In this document: positions 38,329 through 47,581 of the stretch, in pieces
Position numbering within the stretch: position 1 is the stretch's first letter
Layout of the letters: every line of letters starts with the position of its first letter
Source of the DNA: Candidatus Heimdallarchaeota archaeon LC_3
GTDB taxonomy: Archaea; Asgardarchaeota; Heimdallarchaeia; Hodarchaeales; LC-3
Assembly (NCBI GenBank): GCA_001940645.1
Contig: MDVS01000119.1
Location: 4,291 to 68,290, forward strand
Length of the DNA: 64,000 nt
Direction: 5' to 3'
The notes under the pieces: generated by a model
The model's database searches: none
The model's input: only the letters and a program-made list of their open reading frames with translations
Told to the model about the DNA's origin: nothing
Position numbers and translations under genes: made by a program

Positions 38329-39039
38329 TTAGAATGTATCTTCCTGCCCGCTTTGTTCTTCGACAACATTTCGAATTTTCCTTAATTCCATTAACATTTT
38401 TCTTCTCAATATTGCAATACCAGTAGCTCTATCCTCTTCGTCAACACCTATTGATACACCTGACGGATCAGAAGTTGTACCAGGGGCAGTATCCTGACCT
38501 ATAGATGGAATAGAAAATGAAAATCCTTCCGTAGCTTTGGAAGCTTCAGGTTCTTGACTGGTTTGAGGAGTGGGTTCAAAACCAGGAGTTGGAGTAGTTT
38601 GATCAAAGGCTGCTCCTCCGAATGTAAAATCTTCTTTTGTTTGTTGTTTTACTTCAGGTTTACTGATCTGTTGTTGAGGTTGTTGTGAAGGAGGAGGGAT
38701 TTGTGTCGGAAATTGTGGAGGAGGTTGTTGTGGTATTGTTTCCAAACTTGGAGTTTGTGTTGTATAAGCTGGTCTTGGAGTAGTCAACTGTAGAGAATCT
38801 TCTTCAGGAGAAGAAAATTTCAAATAGTGTATTTCATCAAACTTAAAGGAGTCACTAATTTTATCTAAAATTTTAAATGGAATTTTATCTTCATCTGCAA
38901 GGTAGCGAAGACTTTTTTCAAATGATAACATATGTTTTTTGTATTGTTTCATGACCTCTTCCCAATAATCAATTGGAATATTCTTTAATTTTAGTGAAAC
39001 TTTAAATTCTAAGTGTTTTCTATCGTCCTTATTTCCCAT
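38329..39039 (-). CDS. Unrecognised protein with Pro/Gln-rich linker
   Basis: This 236-residue protein has residues 1-75 that look folded and helical (WEEVMKQYKKHMLSFEKSLRYLADEDK). Residues 85-195 are a low-complexity linker of Pro, Gln, Thr and Ser with PPP and QQPQQQ runs and scattered Phe motifs (FTFGG, EGFSFS, PGFEP). Residues 200-236 form a charged helix (ILRRKMLMELRKIRNVVEEQ). No family is recognised. Architecture of head, flexible linker and helical tail resembles adaptor proteins. It shares the head-to-head AT-rich region with the inositol phosphate synthase gene. Confidence 0.65.
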   Translation of the reverse strand: MGNKDDRKHLEFKVSLKLKNIPIDYWEEVMKQYKKHMLSFEKSLRYLADEDKIPFKILDKISDSFKFDEIHYLKFSSPEEDSLQLTTPRPAYTTQTPSLETIPQQPPPQFPTQIPPPSQQPQQQISKPEVKQQTKEDFTFGGAAFDQTTPTPGFEPTPQTSQEPEASKATEGFSFSIPSIGQDTAPGTTSDPSGVSIGVDEEDRATGIAILRRKMLMELRKIRNVVEEQSGQEDTF

Positions 39040-39686
39040 AATTTTTTTTCATCCTAAGAGATTATAATTTATAATAATATCTGTAATAGAAAGTGGATTT
39101 ATTTAATTTGTTCTTCTAATAATAATAATAAATTTATATAATAAATTGATATTACTTTTTTTATTTACATGATAATTTTTATCTTATCATAATTTAAAAA
39201 GTTGTGCTTTTAAAACTAATACTTCACGTCTTTTATTCTAATTTTGTCGAAATCTCATTTTTAATGGAAATCTACCGTTTTTCTAAAATTTATGACATTT
39301 TTAAAGATAAAATTAATAATTTATTCAAATTATTTTTAATGAATTTAAACCTTTTATGATTTTAAGTTACTCCAAATAAAAAATCTTGTAACTATTTTTC
39401 AAAAAATTTATTGTTAATTAGTGAAATTATTGAATTATTAATTATGATGAAATTATGCCTAAATTTACTCTATTAACGAATTAATCTTTGATACGAAATC
39501 ATAGGACTTGACTTTTTTATATCTTTCAATTTTGATAAATATCAAATATTTTTTTATGAATTATTGCTAAGTTATTTTGGGGTATATTCAAGACTACATT
39601 TTGTCATAAATTAACCTTTTAACCAAATATTAAAAACTAATTTACTAAATAAGAACTGAACCAATAAAAAAATTGAGGTTAATTCT
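39040..39686. other. 647-base AT-rich intergenic region, longest in the window
   Basis: A divergent region between the Pro/Gln-rich protein and inositol phosphate synthase. It includes an AAT-triplet run near 39117-39132 and several poly-T stretches. The longest ATG frame (39265 onward, 31 codons, MEIYRFSKIYDIFK...) has no family resemblance and no ribosome site, so I do not call it a gene. No tRNA, CRISPR or strong repeat was seen. Its length and composition would suit a regulatory or origin-like function, with no direct evidence. Confidence 0.4.
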
Positions 39687-40778
39687 TTGAGTGAAGTAAG
39701 AGTAGCAGTAGTAGGTGTTGGTAATGCAACAAGTGCATTTCTTCAAGCATTAGGGTATTATTCATCCCCACAAGGAGCTCAAAAAGAAAAATTTCTATCT
39801 TTTTTAGATATTGGGGGATTATCTATAGCTGATATTAACATTGTCACAGCTTTTGATATTGCTAAGGGAAAAGTCGGCAAGCCTATAAATCAGGCAATAT
39901 TTTCTCTTCCCAATGTAACTAAGAGATACGTTGACGATTCTTTAATAGACAATTATAATGTAATAGTTCAAAAAGGGCCTGTAATGGATGGTATCAATCC
40001 AATAGCTGCTTCTGCTATACAAGAAGACGACAACCATGAAATTGATGTCGTTGATGAACTGAAAAAAGCCAATGCAGAAGTAGTTGTTTGTTTGCTTCCT
40101 TCGGGGGCAAAAAAAGCTGTGGAATTTTATGCTGATGCAGCATTAAAAGCTGAATGTGCATTTATTAATGCTACTCCCGCTGATATTGCTTCGTCAAGAA
40201 AATGGGCATTGAAATTTAAACGAGCTGGATTGCCTTTAGTTGGTGATGATTTACAGAGTTTATTAGGAGGAACAAGAATCCATAAAGGAATTTTAGAAGT
40301 CCTTTCTACTTTTGGAGCTGAAATTGTTCATACGTATAATTTAGACGTAAGTGGTGGAAGTGAGGCATTAATTACATTGGATAGTGGATATAGAATTCAG
40401 AAAATGAAAAGTAAAATTAAATCTGAATCTATCCGAAAAATCAATCCACATCTCAAACAAGAAGATGTAGTAACTGGTACTACAGATTATTTAGATTTTC
40501 TAGGCTCATTAAGAATCGGACACTTTTGGATAAAGGTCAAAGATTTTCTTGGTGGTGATATTCACATAGATTTAACGGTGAAAACAGATGATGGACCAAA
40601 TGCTGCAGGGACACTTGTTGATGTAGTAAGGGCTACTAAAATTGCTCTTGCACGAACTATCGATGGTCCTGTAACTAGTATTTCTGCTTATGGATTCAAA
40701 AATCCTCCCCAATACGTTCCTGAAGCACAAGCTAAAGTATCTTTTAAAGAATTTATCAGAGGACTAAGAAATAATTAA
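39687..40778 (+). CDS. ino1: myo-Inositol-1-phosphate synthase
   Basis: Converts glucose-6-phosphate to inositol-1-phosphate using NAD. The Rossmann motif is VAVVGVGNATSAFLQAL; the central GDDLQSLLGGTRIHKG and SGGSEALITLDSGYR carry the catalytic lysine region; DGPNAAGTLVDVVRATKIA is typical of the archaeal/actinobacterial branch. The 363-residue length fits that branch and is shorter than the yeast enzyme. TTG start. The product is the likely head-group source for archaetidylinositol lipids, which fits the ether-lipid synthase elsewhere in the window. Confidence 0.92.
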   Translation: MSEVRVAVVGVGNATSAFLQALGYYSSPQGAQKEKFLSFLDIGGLSIADINIVTAFDIAKGKVGKPINQAIFSLPNVTKRYVDDSLIDNYNVIVQKGPVMDGINPIAASAIQEDDNHEIDVVDELKKANAEVVVCLLPSGAKKAVEFYADAALKAECAFINATPADIASSRKWALKFKRAGLPLVGDDLQSLLGGTRIHKGILEVLSTFGAEIVHTYNLDVSGGSEALITLDSGYRIQKMKSKIKSESIRKINPHLKQEDVVTGTTDYLDFLGSLRIGHFWIKVKDFLGGDIHIDLTVKTDDGPNAAGTLVDVVRATKIALARTIDGPVTSISAYGFKNPPQYVPEAQAKVSFKEFIRGLRNN

Positions 40779-40917
40779 AGACAGAAATTTATTTTCTTTT
40801 ATTTAAATATCAGCAAAAAGACCCTTTTCTTTAGGAAGATTTTGAATTTCCTCTTACATTAGTGGAAAGATTCCTTTAATATGGTCCTCCAAACATCTGT
40901 ACATCAATGATTGAACC

Positions 40918-41037
40918 ATGTCAAAAGTGGTTTCCAAACTCTTTCAGTTGAATGATTACGGAAATAAAAATCGTTTTGATAGACCGAAACGAATAAAATT
41001 GGTTATGTTTCAACGAGATACAGAAAACTTCGTTTGA
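40918..41037 (+). pseudogene. C-terminal fragment of IS200/IS605-type TnpB
   Basis: Only the last 39 codons remain, ending FDRPKRIKLV-MFQRDTENFV and a TGA stop. The RPxRI phrase and position match the C-terminus of TnpB-like proteins of the IS605/IS1341 group, and it is followed by the same 30 bases-plus end structure as the better-preserved remnant at 57867-58052. The nuclease domain is gone, so the fragment is inactive. No left end was found in the 140 bases before it. Confidence 0.7.
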
Positions 41038-41067
41038 AGTCCTATCATTCTAAGTGGGGTAGTTCAC
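41026..41067 (+). mobile_element. IS605-group right end, copy 1
   Basis: Starts with AACTTCGTTTGA and ends with TAGTTCAC, spanning exactly 42 bases. The other remnant (57811-57852, minus strand) has the same first 12 and last 8 bases and the same length. The middle 22 bases differ but can form a weak stem here (CTATC with GGTAG). The terminal TTCAC overlaps the stop codon of the converging ABC permease gene, so the insertion may have set that gene's end. Confidence 0.75.
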
Positions 41068-42836
41068 CTTTTATCATAACTCAAGAAGGTCTGATATTTT
41101 GTTTCTTCTTTTTTCATTCTTATAATCACTATTGTTACAGAAATTAGTACAAACCCAATAATAGAAACAATTTCTTGAATTTGAACACCTTTGAAGAGAA
41201 TTCTCACGGGATCAAAATAATAATATGGAGTTATTTGACTTAATAAAAACCAAGATTCATTTAATGCTCCAAGAAAAAATAAGGATAACGATGAAAAAAC
41301 TAAGATTATTCCTATAATTGCTCCCTTTTTACCAAAAAGATATGTTAGAAGTCCTAGAAATAATCCAATTGATAAGTATAATGGTCCTGATAAAATTATA
41401 ACAGTAATTTCTAAGTGTGTATACTTCAATTGTCCTAGAAGGATTTCAGGTATCAGAATTGATATTATTACTACCACAACTATGAAATAATATTCAAAAA
41501 TTGCAGCAATAGTTCTCCAAACAAAAATATTTCTATTAGAAATTGGATAACTTAATAAAAGTTCTTCAGTTTTATTTTGATCGCGTAATTCCAAATAGAT
41601 AAATGAATAAACAATATAAGGTAGGAATATAAGGGGCAAAAATGCAAAAAGTTGAGCTATTGAATATCCAAGGTAAGGGACGTCAGTTAAATTAAATCCT
41701 CTCGCAAATAGTACATAAAATGGAGAATATTGAAAAGCACTGATTATTTCTTTTGCCCCTTCATCTCCTGGATATAATATTAATTGAATAAAGATACTAA
41801 GAAACACCATTCCAGAGAATAATGTTATTGTAACACCTTTTGACCATAATTCATCTGAAAATATTGGAAATCTTGATCTAAGCCTTAAAACCCAATATGT
41901 TGAAATTCTTGAGATAGAATAACTATTATTAGATGTTATTAACCTTTTTTTTATCTGCAATGGAAAAATTTTAAGGATATGAAGATAGATGGGAGGTAAA
42001 TCAGAATCAATGATATCCCTTTTTCGGAATAAATATAGAGAAACTATAAACAAGAAGGCAATTCCAAAAATCATTGGTGCAAAAGCTTCTAATTTAAAAT
42101 TTTTTGCAAAAATAATATCCACATATTGTAAGTAATTGAAGATTGAAAATATTTTAATAATATTAATTAAATTTAATAGAAATTCGATATTTTCAAGGAC
42201 ATTCAACAGAATAGTAAGAGTATATGATAATCCCAAGAATAAAAAACTAAGTTGCAAACCAAATGTCCTATTGAAATAAACCGTTCCAATAAAGCTTCCA
42301 AGAAATAGTCCAAATATTGTTTGAAGAAAAATAATAAACCAAACTTGCAATATTGAATCGAGATTGATGTTGAAATTTGCATAAACAGATGTTAAATAGG
42401 TAGACAATAGTCCTATGATACAAGCTACCGTGATATACAAAATGGATCCTGTAGATCTTATTAAAAAGTATTTTGTATTGCTTATTGGGAGTGAAAAAAT
42501 GATGTCTAATGTTTTATTGGCTTGATCATGAGTAATTAATTCTACACCTAAGAATAGTCCAAATGCTAGTAAAATTAACGGTAAAATTGTAACCAAACTC
42601 ATTTGAATCCATAAACCAAAAAAAAATTGATCTAGGTTTATGAATCTTAGGAGATCAAGAAAAAAAAAGTTTTTAAAGATCTCTAGTGCCGGATTTTCTA
42701 GAGCTTCCAATAATTCTCTGAATCCTTCAGAACCCGGATACGCAATTCCCACGACAATTATATATCCTACAATCAAGAAGTAAAAAACGCTAATTATAAG
42801 AATAATTTGTCTGAATTGATTCTTTAATAAAGACAC
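41064..42836 (-). CDS. ABC-2 type transporter permease
   Basis: A 590-residue polytopic membrane protein with about 12 helices in two similar halves, marked by AYPGSEG and LYPGDEG. It is paralogous to the permease at 6057-7805, with the same length and landmarks. Upstream on the same strand its ATPase ends eight bases before the GTG start, so the two make one exporter. The last codons (DKR and TGA) run into the conserved end of an insertion-sequence remnant, so the original C-terminus may have been different. The substrate is unknown. Confidence 0.85.
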   Translation of the reverse strand: MSLLKNQFRQIILIISVFYFLIVGYIIVVGIAYPGSEGFRELLEALENPALEIFKNFFFLDLLRFINLDQFFFGLWIQMSLVTILPLILLAFGLFLGVELITHDQANKTLDIIFSLPISNTKYFLIRSTGSILYITVACIIGLLSTYLTSVYANFNINLDSILQVWFIIFLQTIFGLFLGSFIGTVYFNRTFGLQLSFLFLGLSYTLTILLNVLENIEFLLNLINIIKIFSIFNYLQYVDIIFAKNFKLEAFAPMIFGIAFLFIVSLYLFRKRDIIDSDLPPIYLHILKIFPLQIKKRLITSNNSYSISRISTYWVLRLRSRFPIFSDELWSKGVTITLFSGMVFLSIFIQLILYPGDEGAKEIISAFQYSPFYVLFARGFNLTDVPYLGYSIAQLFAFLPLIFLPYIVYSFIYLELRDQNKTEELLLSYPISNRNIFVWRTIAAIFEYYFIVVVVIISILIPEILLGQLKYTHLEITVIILSGPLYLSIGLFLGLLTYLFGKKGAIIGIILVFSSLSLFFLGALNESWFLLSQITPYYYFDPVRILFKGVQIQEIVSIIGFVLISVTIVIIRMKKEETKYQTFLSYDKR

Positions 42837-42844
42837 GGTGGTAA

Positions 42845-43771
42845 TTATATATCCTCCATTTCATAAAATTTAATAAAATAATCTTCAATCTTTGGTTCTG
42901 GTAGAATATAATTGTCTATTCCTTGAATATTAATCAATTCAGATATCTTTGATTTTATATTATTGTTATCAAAACTAAAAATGTAACGATTATCAACTTT
43001 ATCAATCAAATTAAAAGATTTTTTATTAACGTTTCCTAAATTAAATTTTTCATTCGTATCAATGATCAATTTTCTTTTTAAATTTTTATTGAGAGTTTTT
43101 ATACTCTCTGTTGCAATAATACTTCCATCTTTAATAATAGATACATAATCACATATTTTTTCAACATCAGATAAAATATGTGATGAAAATATTATTGTTT
43201 TTTTCCTTTCTTTAAATTCTCTTATGATTTTAAAGAATTCTATTTTTATCAATGGATCTAAACCTGAAGTTGGTTCATCTAGTATTAATAAATCTGGATC
43301 GTGCATAAAAGCTTGCACTAATCCAACTTTTTGTCTATTTCCTGTCGATAAAGATTTTACAGTCTTAGATTCATCTAATTCTAATCTTTTTACTAATTCT
43401 TTTCTTAGTGGTGCATTTTTCAGACCTCTTAATGATTCAAAATAATTAAGAAGCTGTCTTACAGTATAATAGTTATATAATACAATATCTCCAGGTAAGT
43501 ATCCTATTTTATTTTTTAAATTCTTCTCATTTTCGTGTAAAGGTATTCCAAAGATTGTTATGTATCCAGCTGAGGGTTTTAATAATCCCATAATCATTCT
43601 TAAGGTAGTAGTTTTTCCGGCACCATTAGGACCAAGAAATCCATGTATGGATCCTTCGGTGATTGACATATTTATATTATTAACTGCTATTAGTTGATTA
43701 AATTTTTTTGAGAGATTTATGGTTTTTATTACTGGATTGTTATCATTCATGTTATCATTCATCGTCATCAA
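42845..43771 (-). CDS. ABC transporter ATP-binding protein
   Basis: A 308-residue motor subunit: Walker A GPNGAGKTT, signature LSTGNRQK, Walker B LLILDEPTSGLD and switch SSHIL. The C-terminal 80 residues form an accessory region ending PEPKIEDYFIKFYE, closely like the end of the ATPase at 5156 (PELSVEDYFLSYYQ). The permease follows directly. The first several residues (MMTMNDNMNDNN) are low complexity and the true start could be one of the inner ATGs. The transported compound is not predictable. Confidence 0.9.
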   Translation of the reverse strand: MMTMNDNMNDNNPVIKTINLSKKFNQLIAVNNINMSITEGSIHGFLGPNGAGKTTTLRMIMGLLKPSAGYITIFGIPLHENEKNLKNKIGYLPGDIVLYNYYTVRQLLNYFESLRGLKNAPLRKELVKRLELDESKTVKSLSTGNRQKVGLVQAFMHDPDLLILDEPTSGLDPLIKIEFFKIIREFKERKKTIIFSSHILSDVEKICDYVSIIKDGSIIATESIKTLNKNLKRKLIIDTNEKFNLGNVNKKSFNLIDKVDNRYIFSFDNNNIKSKISELINIQGIDNYILPEPKIEDYFIKFYEMEDI

Positions 43772-43803
43772 AAAAGAATTTTTTTAATAATATTATTGAT
43801 ATT

Positions 43804-46068
43804 CTAAAGATAAAGTCTTGGTGTTTCTTTCATTGGCAATTGACTTAATTTTCTTTGTATTAATTCTTGATAATGATCTTCTTCGTCTGAAGAACCTGAT
43901 GGAGCAATTTCTAGAAGAGCATCTTCGAAATGGGATAAATTTATTTTAAAATTTCTGAAATCTTTTGATTTTATCATTTCAATAAATGATTTTTCTCCCC
44001 CTGCTTCAGTTATTTTTTGTTTTATTCCTAAGGTAGCAGCACGGTTTGTGACTTCCTCGATATCTGCACCAGTAAAATTTGCCATTTTTTCTGCTGAATC
44101 TGCTAAAACAATCTCAGAATCTAGTGGTTTGTCTCTTGTATGTATCCTTAAAATTAATTCTCTTGTTTTAACATTTGGTAAGGGTATATGTATAAGAATT
44201 CCTAATCTTCCTGGTCTTAAAAGAGCAGGATCAACTAATTCTGGTCTATTTGTAGCACCTATTACAAAAACATCTTTTAAGGACTGTAAACCATCCATTT
44301 CAGCTAAAATTTGTGAGACTACTCTTTCTGCATGAACATTCGTATCATTTCTTTCTCTTACTGGAGCAATTGCATCAATTTCATCAAAAAATAATACACA
44401 CGGGGAAGATTGACGTGCTTTATTAAAAATTTCTCTTACAGCTTCTTCTGATTTTCCCAACCATTTATTTAACAATTCTGGTCCTTTTATTGAAATGAAA
44501 TTTGCTTCACATTCACTAGCAACGTTTCTGGTAAGTGTTGTTTTACCAGTTCCATGATTTCCAAAAAATAATACTCCCTTAGGCGATTTTGCCCTCATAT
44601 ATTTACAGATCTCACCATATTTGAGTGGCCATTCAATAGCTTCCTGTAAAAGCTGTTTTACACCCTCTAAACCACCGATATCATTCCAATTTTGTTTAGG
44701 AACCTCAATTGTCAAATATCTCAACATCGAAGGTTTTGTAGTACTTAAAGCTGCTTTAAAGTCGTTTTGTGAAATTTTCAAAGCTTTAAGATTATTTAAT
44801 GGGATTCTTCGTGCTTCTGGTGATAATAAGTTTGAATCAAGTCTTCGAAGTGTGTGCATGGCAGCCTCTCTACATAAAGCAGATAAATCACCCCCTGAAT
44901 ATCCATGTGTGGATTCGCTGAGTTCTAACAAATATACTGTTTCATCCTTTGACAATTTTCTCGTTAGAATTTGTAAAATTTCAAGTCTTTCTTCTTTTGT
45001 TGGGATATTTAATTTTATTTCTTTATCGAATCTTCCTGTCCTTCTTAAAGCGGAATCTAATACATCAGGATCTGTAGTTGCACCAACAACCACTACATTA
45101 TTATGAACCGATAATCCATCCATTAAAGACACCAATTCCGAAACTGTATTTTTCATAACAGTGTCATAAATTAAATCTTCTCTCTTAGGAGCTAGTGGAT
45201 CCAATTCATCAATAAAAATTATAGAGGGTGCTTTTTTGCTTGCTTCATTAAAAATTTCTTTTAATTTCTTAGGGGCTTGTCCTAAATGTGTACCTACAAT
45301 TTCAGGGCCAATAATTGAGATGAAATGAGCATCAATGATAGAAGCAATTGCTTTATCTAATACAGTTTTTCCACTCCCATGAGGACCGTGAATTAATATT
45401 CCTCTTGGAGGTGAAATTCTGAGTTGTTGATAAATTTCAGGATAAAGAAATGGTAATTGTATATTCTCTATTATTAATCGTTTTGCTTCGTGTAACCCTC
45501 CAATATCATCAAAAGAAACTCTAGGTAAATGCTCTATGTCAACATCATTAAGTGGATTATCTCTTATTCTAATTTCTGATTCTGGGGTTATAATAATTGC
45601 TTCATGTTCCACAGGAGATATATATGATACGATAAAAGGAACTTTTTTGCCTAAGATATCAAAATCAACGATATCTCCCTTACAAAATACTCTTTTGATA
45701 AGGTTAGATTGAATAAAAGCAGTAAGATATGGAATTTTTTGTGGTATTTCAATTGGAGCCAATGACATAACGGCAGCATTAAATGCTTGTGCTTTTTCTA
45801 CTAATCCATAATTATCTGTAGAAATTTTTGCATTCATTTTTGTATTTAAATCGATTTTAATTGTTTGTATGATTTCTTTACGATCGATTGAGGAAGGTTC
45901 ACTATTTGTGTCAAATTTCAAAGTTGCATAAGTGTTTCTTTCACCACAAATTTTTAAAATATCTCCCTCTTTTAGATCTAAATCATTTGCTAGATTAAGT
46001 GGTTTTCTTACTAAACCAAGACCAATGTCAAAAGGATAAGCTTTTTCAATCAAAACTTGAATAGGCAT
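43804..46068 (-). CDS. Cdc48/p97-like AAA ATPase
   Basis: Two-ring AAA unfoldase acting on protein complexes. The N domain is at about 1-180; D1 has Walker A GPHGSGKT (228-235) and Walker [10 protein letters not shown]2 has GNHGTGKT (503-510) and VLFFDEID. Pore-loop KWLGKSE and arginine-finger regions ([17 protein letters not shown]) are recognisable. Both P-loops have histidine where nearly all Cdc48 proteins have proline (GPPGTGKT), and D1 has serine for threonine. The essential GKT lysine and threonine remain. It may be a divergent paralogue rather than the main Cdc48 of the cell. Confidence 0.9.
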   Translation of the reverse strand: MPIQVLIEKAYPFDIGLGLVRKPLNLANDLDLKEGDILKICGERNTYATLKFDTNSEPSSIDRKEIIQTIKIDLNTKMNAKISTDNYGLVEKAQAFNAAVMSLAPIEIPQKIPYLTAFIQSNLIKRVFCKGDIVDFDILGKKVPFIVSYISPVEHEAIIITPESEIRIRDNPLNDVDIEHLPRVSFDDIGGLHEAKRLIIENIQLPFLYPEIYQQLRISPPRGILIHGPHGSGKTVLDKAIASIIDAHFISIIGPEIVGTHLGQAPKKLKEIFNEASKKAPSIIFIDELDPLAPKREDLIYDTVMKNTVSELVSLMDGLSVHNNVVVVGATTDPDVLDSALRRTGRFDKEIKLNIPTKEERLEILQILTRKLSKDETVYLLELSESTHGYSGGDLSALCREAAMHTLRRLDSNLLSPEARRIPLNNLKALKISQNDFKAALSTTKPSMLRYLTIEVPKQNWNDIGGLEGVKQLLQEAIEWPLKYGEICKYMRAKSPKGVLFFGNHGTGKTTLTRNVASECEANFISIKGPELLNKWLGKSEEAVREIFNKARQSSPCVLFFDEIDAIAPVRERNDTNVHAERVVSQILAEMDGLQSLKDVFVIGATNRPELVDPALLRPGRLGILIHIPLPNVKTRELILRIHTRDKPLDSEIVLADSAEKMANFTGADIEEVTNRAATLGIKQKITEAGGEKSFIEMIKSKDFRNFKINLSHFEDALLEIAPSGSSDEEDHYQELIQRKLSQLPMKETPRLYL

Positions 46069-46382
46069 AATTTTTCAACTGAATTATTTAATTAAAAGTC
46101 ATTATTTTACATTTTTTATGAACATGGATGTTGTTGTTTTCTGTAATCCTTTTAAAAGAGTTTATGCATAGGTAGTTATAATTTTTCATCATTCTTAAAA
46201 TAATATGAAATAAAATTAAAAAATGTAATATTTTTAGAGCAATCAAATTTTCAACATAAACTAGACTGAATTCAATTTAAAAAAAAGAATTCTCTGAAAA
46301 ATGATAAGTTTAACTTCCTAATGATGGAATTATTTATAGATAATAAAAATCATTTAAATATTCAAAATAATAATATTAAAAA
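46069..46382. other. 314-base AT-rich divergent intergenic region
   Basis: Lies between the Cdc48-like gene and a plus-strand regulator. No RNA gene or repeat was seen; stop codons are dense in all frames. Likely holds the two promoters only. Confidence 0.5.
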
Positions 46383-46385
46383 GTG

Positions 46386-46871
46386 ATGGGTCTTTTATTG
46401 TCTGAAAATCAATTCAATACTGAAGAAATAAAAAAAATTGAATCTTTAACTGGAAAAACTCTTCTTGTATATTGGACATTACTTAAAGGGGGATCTCACT
46501 TAGGTGTCAGGGAAATTCAAAGAATTTTAGACTTTTCATCACCAAGTGTAGCTAGCTATCACCTAGAGAAATTAAAAGAATTAGATCTAGTTGATAAAGA
46601 TATGATTGGTGCTTACATTGTAAAAAGAAAAGCAAATATTGCTGAACTTAAAGACATTGTCGTTTTTAAGTTAGCTAATCGTGTAATTCTTTTACCTAGA
46701 TATATTTTTTATGCTGTTTTTTCCACGATCATATTTATTGGGTATTTCATATTTTTTTTCCCAAAAGTAATAACAACTGAATTCTTATTTTTGACGATAA
46801 TTGGATCTTTTTCAACTATAGCTTTCTGGTATGAAACATATAGGATTTACAATAGTAATCCGTTCACTTAA
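46386..46871 (+). CDS. Membrane-anchored winged-helix regulator
   Basis: A protein of about 161 residues. Residues about 20-80 form a winged helix (LGVREIQRILDFSSPSVASYHLEKLKELDLV) of the ArsR/MarR-like kind. Two hydrophobic helices follow (about 100-122 and 128-145). Such membrane-tethered HTH proteins are frequent in archaea and presumably sense envelope or redox state. Its stop overlaps that of the converging TlpA-like gene by a few bases at 46868-46871. ATG is preferred to the GTG immediately before it. Confidence 0.7.
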   Translation: MGLLLSENQFNTEEIKKIESLTGKTLLVYWTLLKGGSHLGVREIQRILDFSSPSVASYHLEKLKELDLVDKDMIGAYIVKRKANIAELKDIVVFKLANRVILLPRYIFYAVFSTIIFIGYFIFFFPKVITTEFLFLTIIGSFSTIAFWYETYRIYNSNPFT

Positions 46872-47407
46872 GAGTAAATTCCGTTTAACCAATTATCTAC
46901 TGTCTTTTGTGATAATAATCCCAAATGAGATACTCTGATAATTCCCTTTAAATCAATAAAGAATGAGGCTGGTATTCCAATATCGATTTTATATTCTTTA
47001 ACTATATTTTGTGTATAATTTCCATAAGGGATAAAATTCCAATCGAAATCCCAAGCAAGTCTCCAACTTTCTAAAAATGCTGCGGTGTCTAGTTTTTCTA
47101 TTGTGATACTAACAATTGTAAGTGTTTCGGGGTTATCTGTTAATGTTTGGTTATAGATTTTACCAATTTCTAGACAAGGATTACACCAAGTAGCCATAAA
47201 ATCAATAATTATCAATTTTTTTCCAATATCATTACTTAGAGTATATTTACTTCCATCTGTAGTTAAAGCTGAGAAATTTGGTGCTATTCTATGATTCGGA
47301 GTTTCATTTTCTGGAATAATGGCTATTAAGACCGTGACAATAGAAAAGACAATAATAATTATTCCTAATATCAGAATATTCAACTTTGTCTGAATTTTTC
47401 CACTCAT
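46868..47407 (-). CDS. TlpA-like membrane-anchored thioredoxin
   Basis: A 179-residue protein with an N-terminal hydrophobic anchor (about 10-32), then a redoxin domain outside the membrane. The active site is MATWCNPC (W-C-x2-C), and a cis-proline follows in the IGIPASFFID segment. Family members reduce or oxidise disulfides of secreted or membrane proteins. It converges with the winged-helix gene, with overlapping stops. Electron supply could come from a CcdA-type protein, not seen here. Confidence 0.85.
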   Translation of the reverse strand: MSGKIQTKLNILILGIIIIVFSIVTVLIAIIPENETPNHRIAPNFSALTTDGSKYTLSNDIGKKLIIIDFMATWCNPCLEIGKIYNQTLTDNPETLTIVSITIEKLDTAAFLESWRLAWDFDWNFIPYGNYTQNIVKEYKIDIGIPASFFIDLKGIIRVSHLGLLSQKTVDNWLNGIYS

Positions 47408-47581
47408 TTTCTACATATTTCAAATAATTTTAATAATTAAAATATTTCTACATTGTTTCAAAAATTATTTCAAAGGAAAATAAAATCGTAATCCCTTTTT
47501 AGCTATTGAATTATTGTTCTTTTTTTTTAACGAAGAAAAATTTAATATATTTTTATATTTCACCATTACTTGTGTCTAACT

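Noticed and set aside
39265..39360. A 31-codon ATG frame (MEIYRFSKIYDIFK...) in the long intergenic region.
   Set aside because: No ribosome site, no family resemblance; length is expected by chance in AT-rich DNA.
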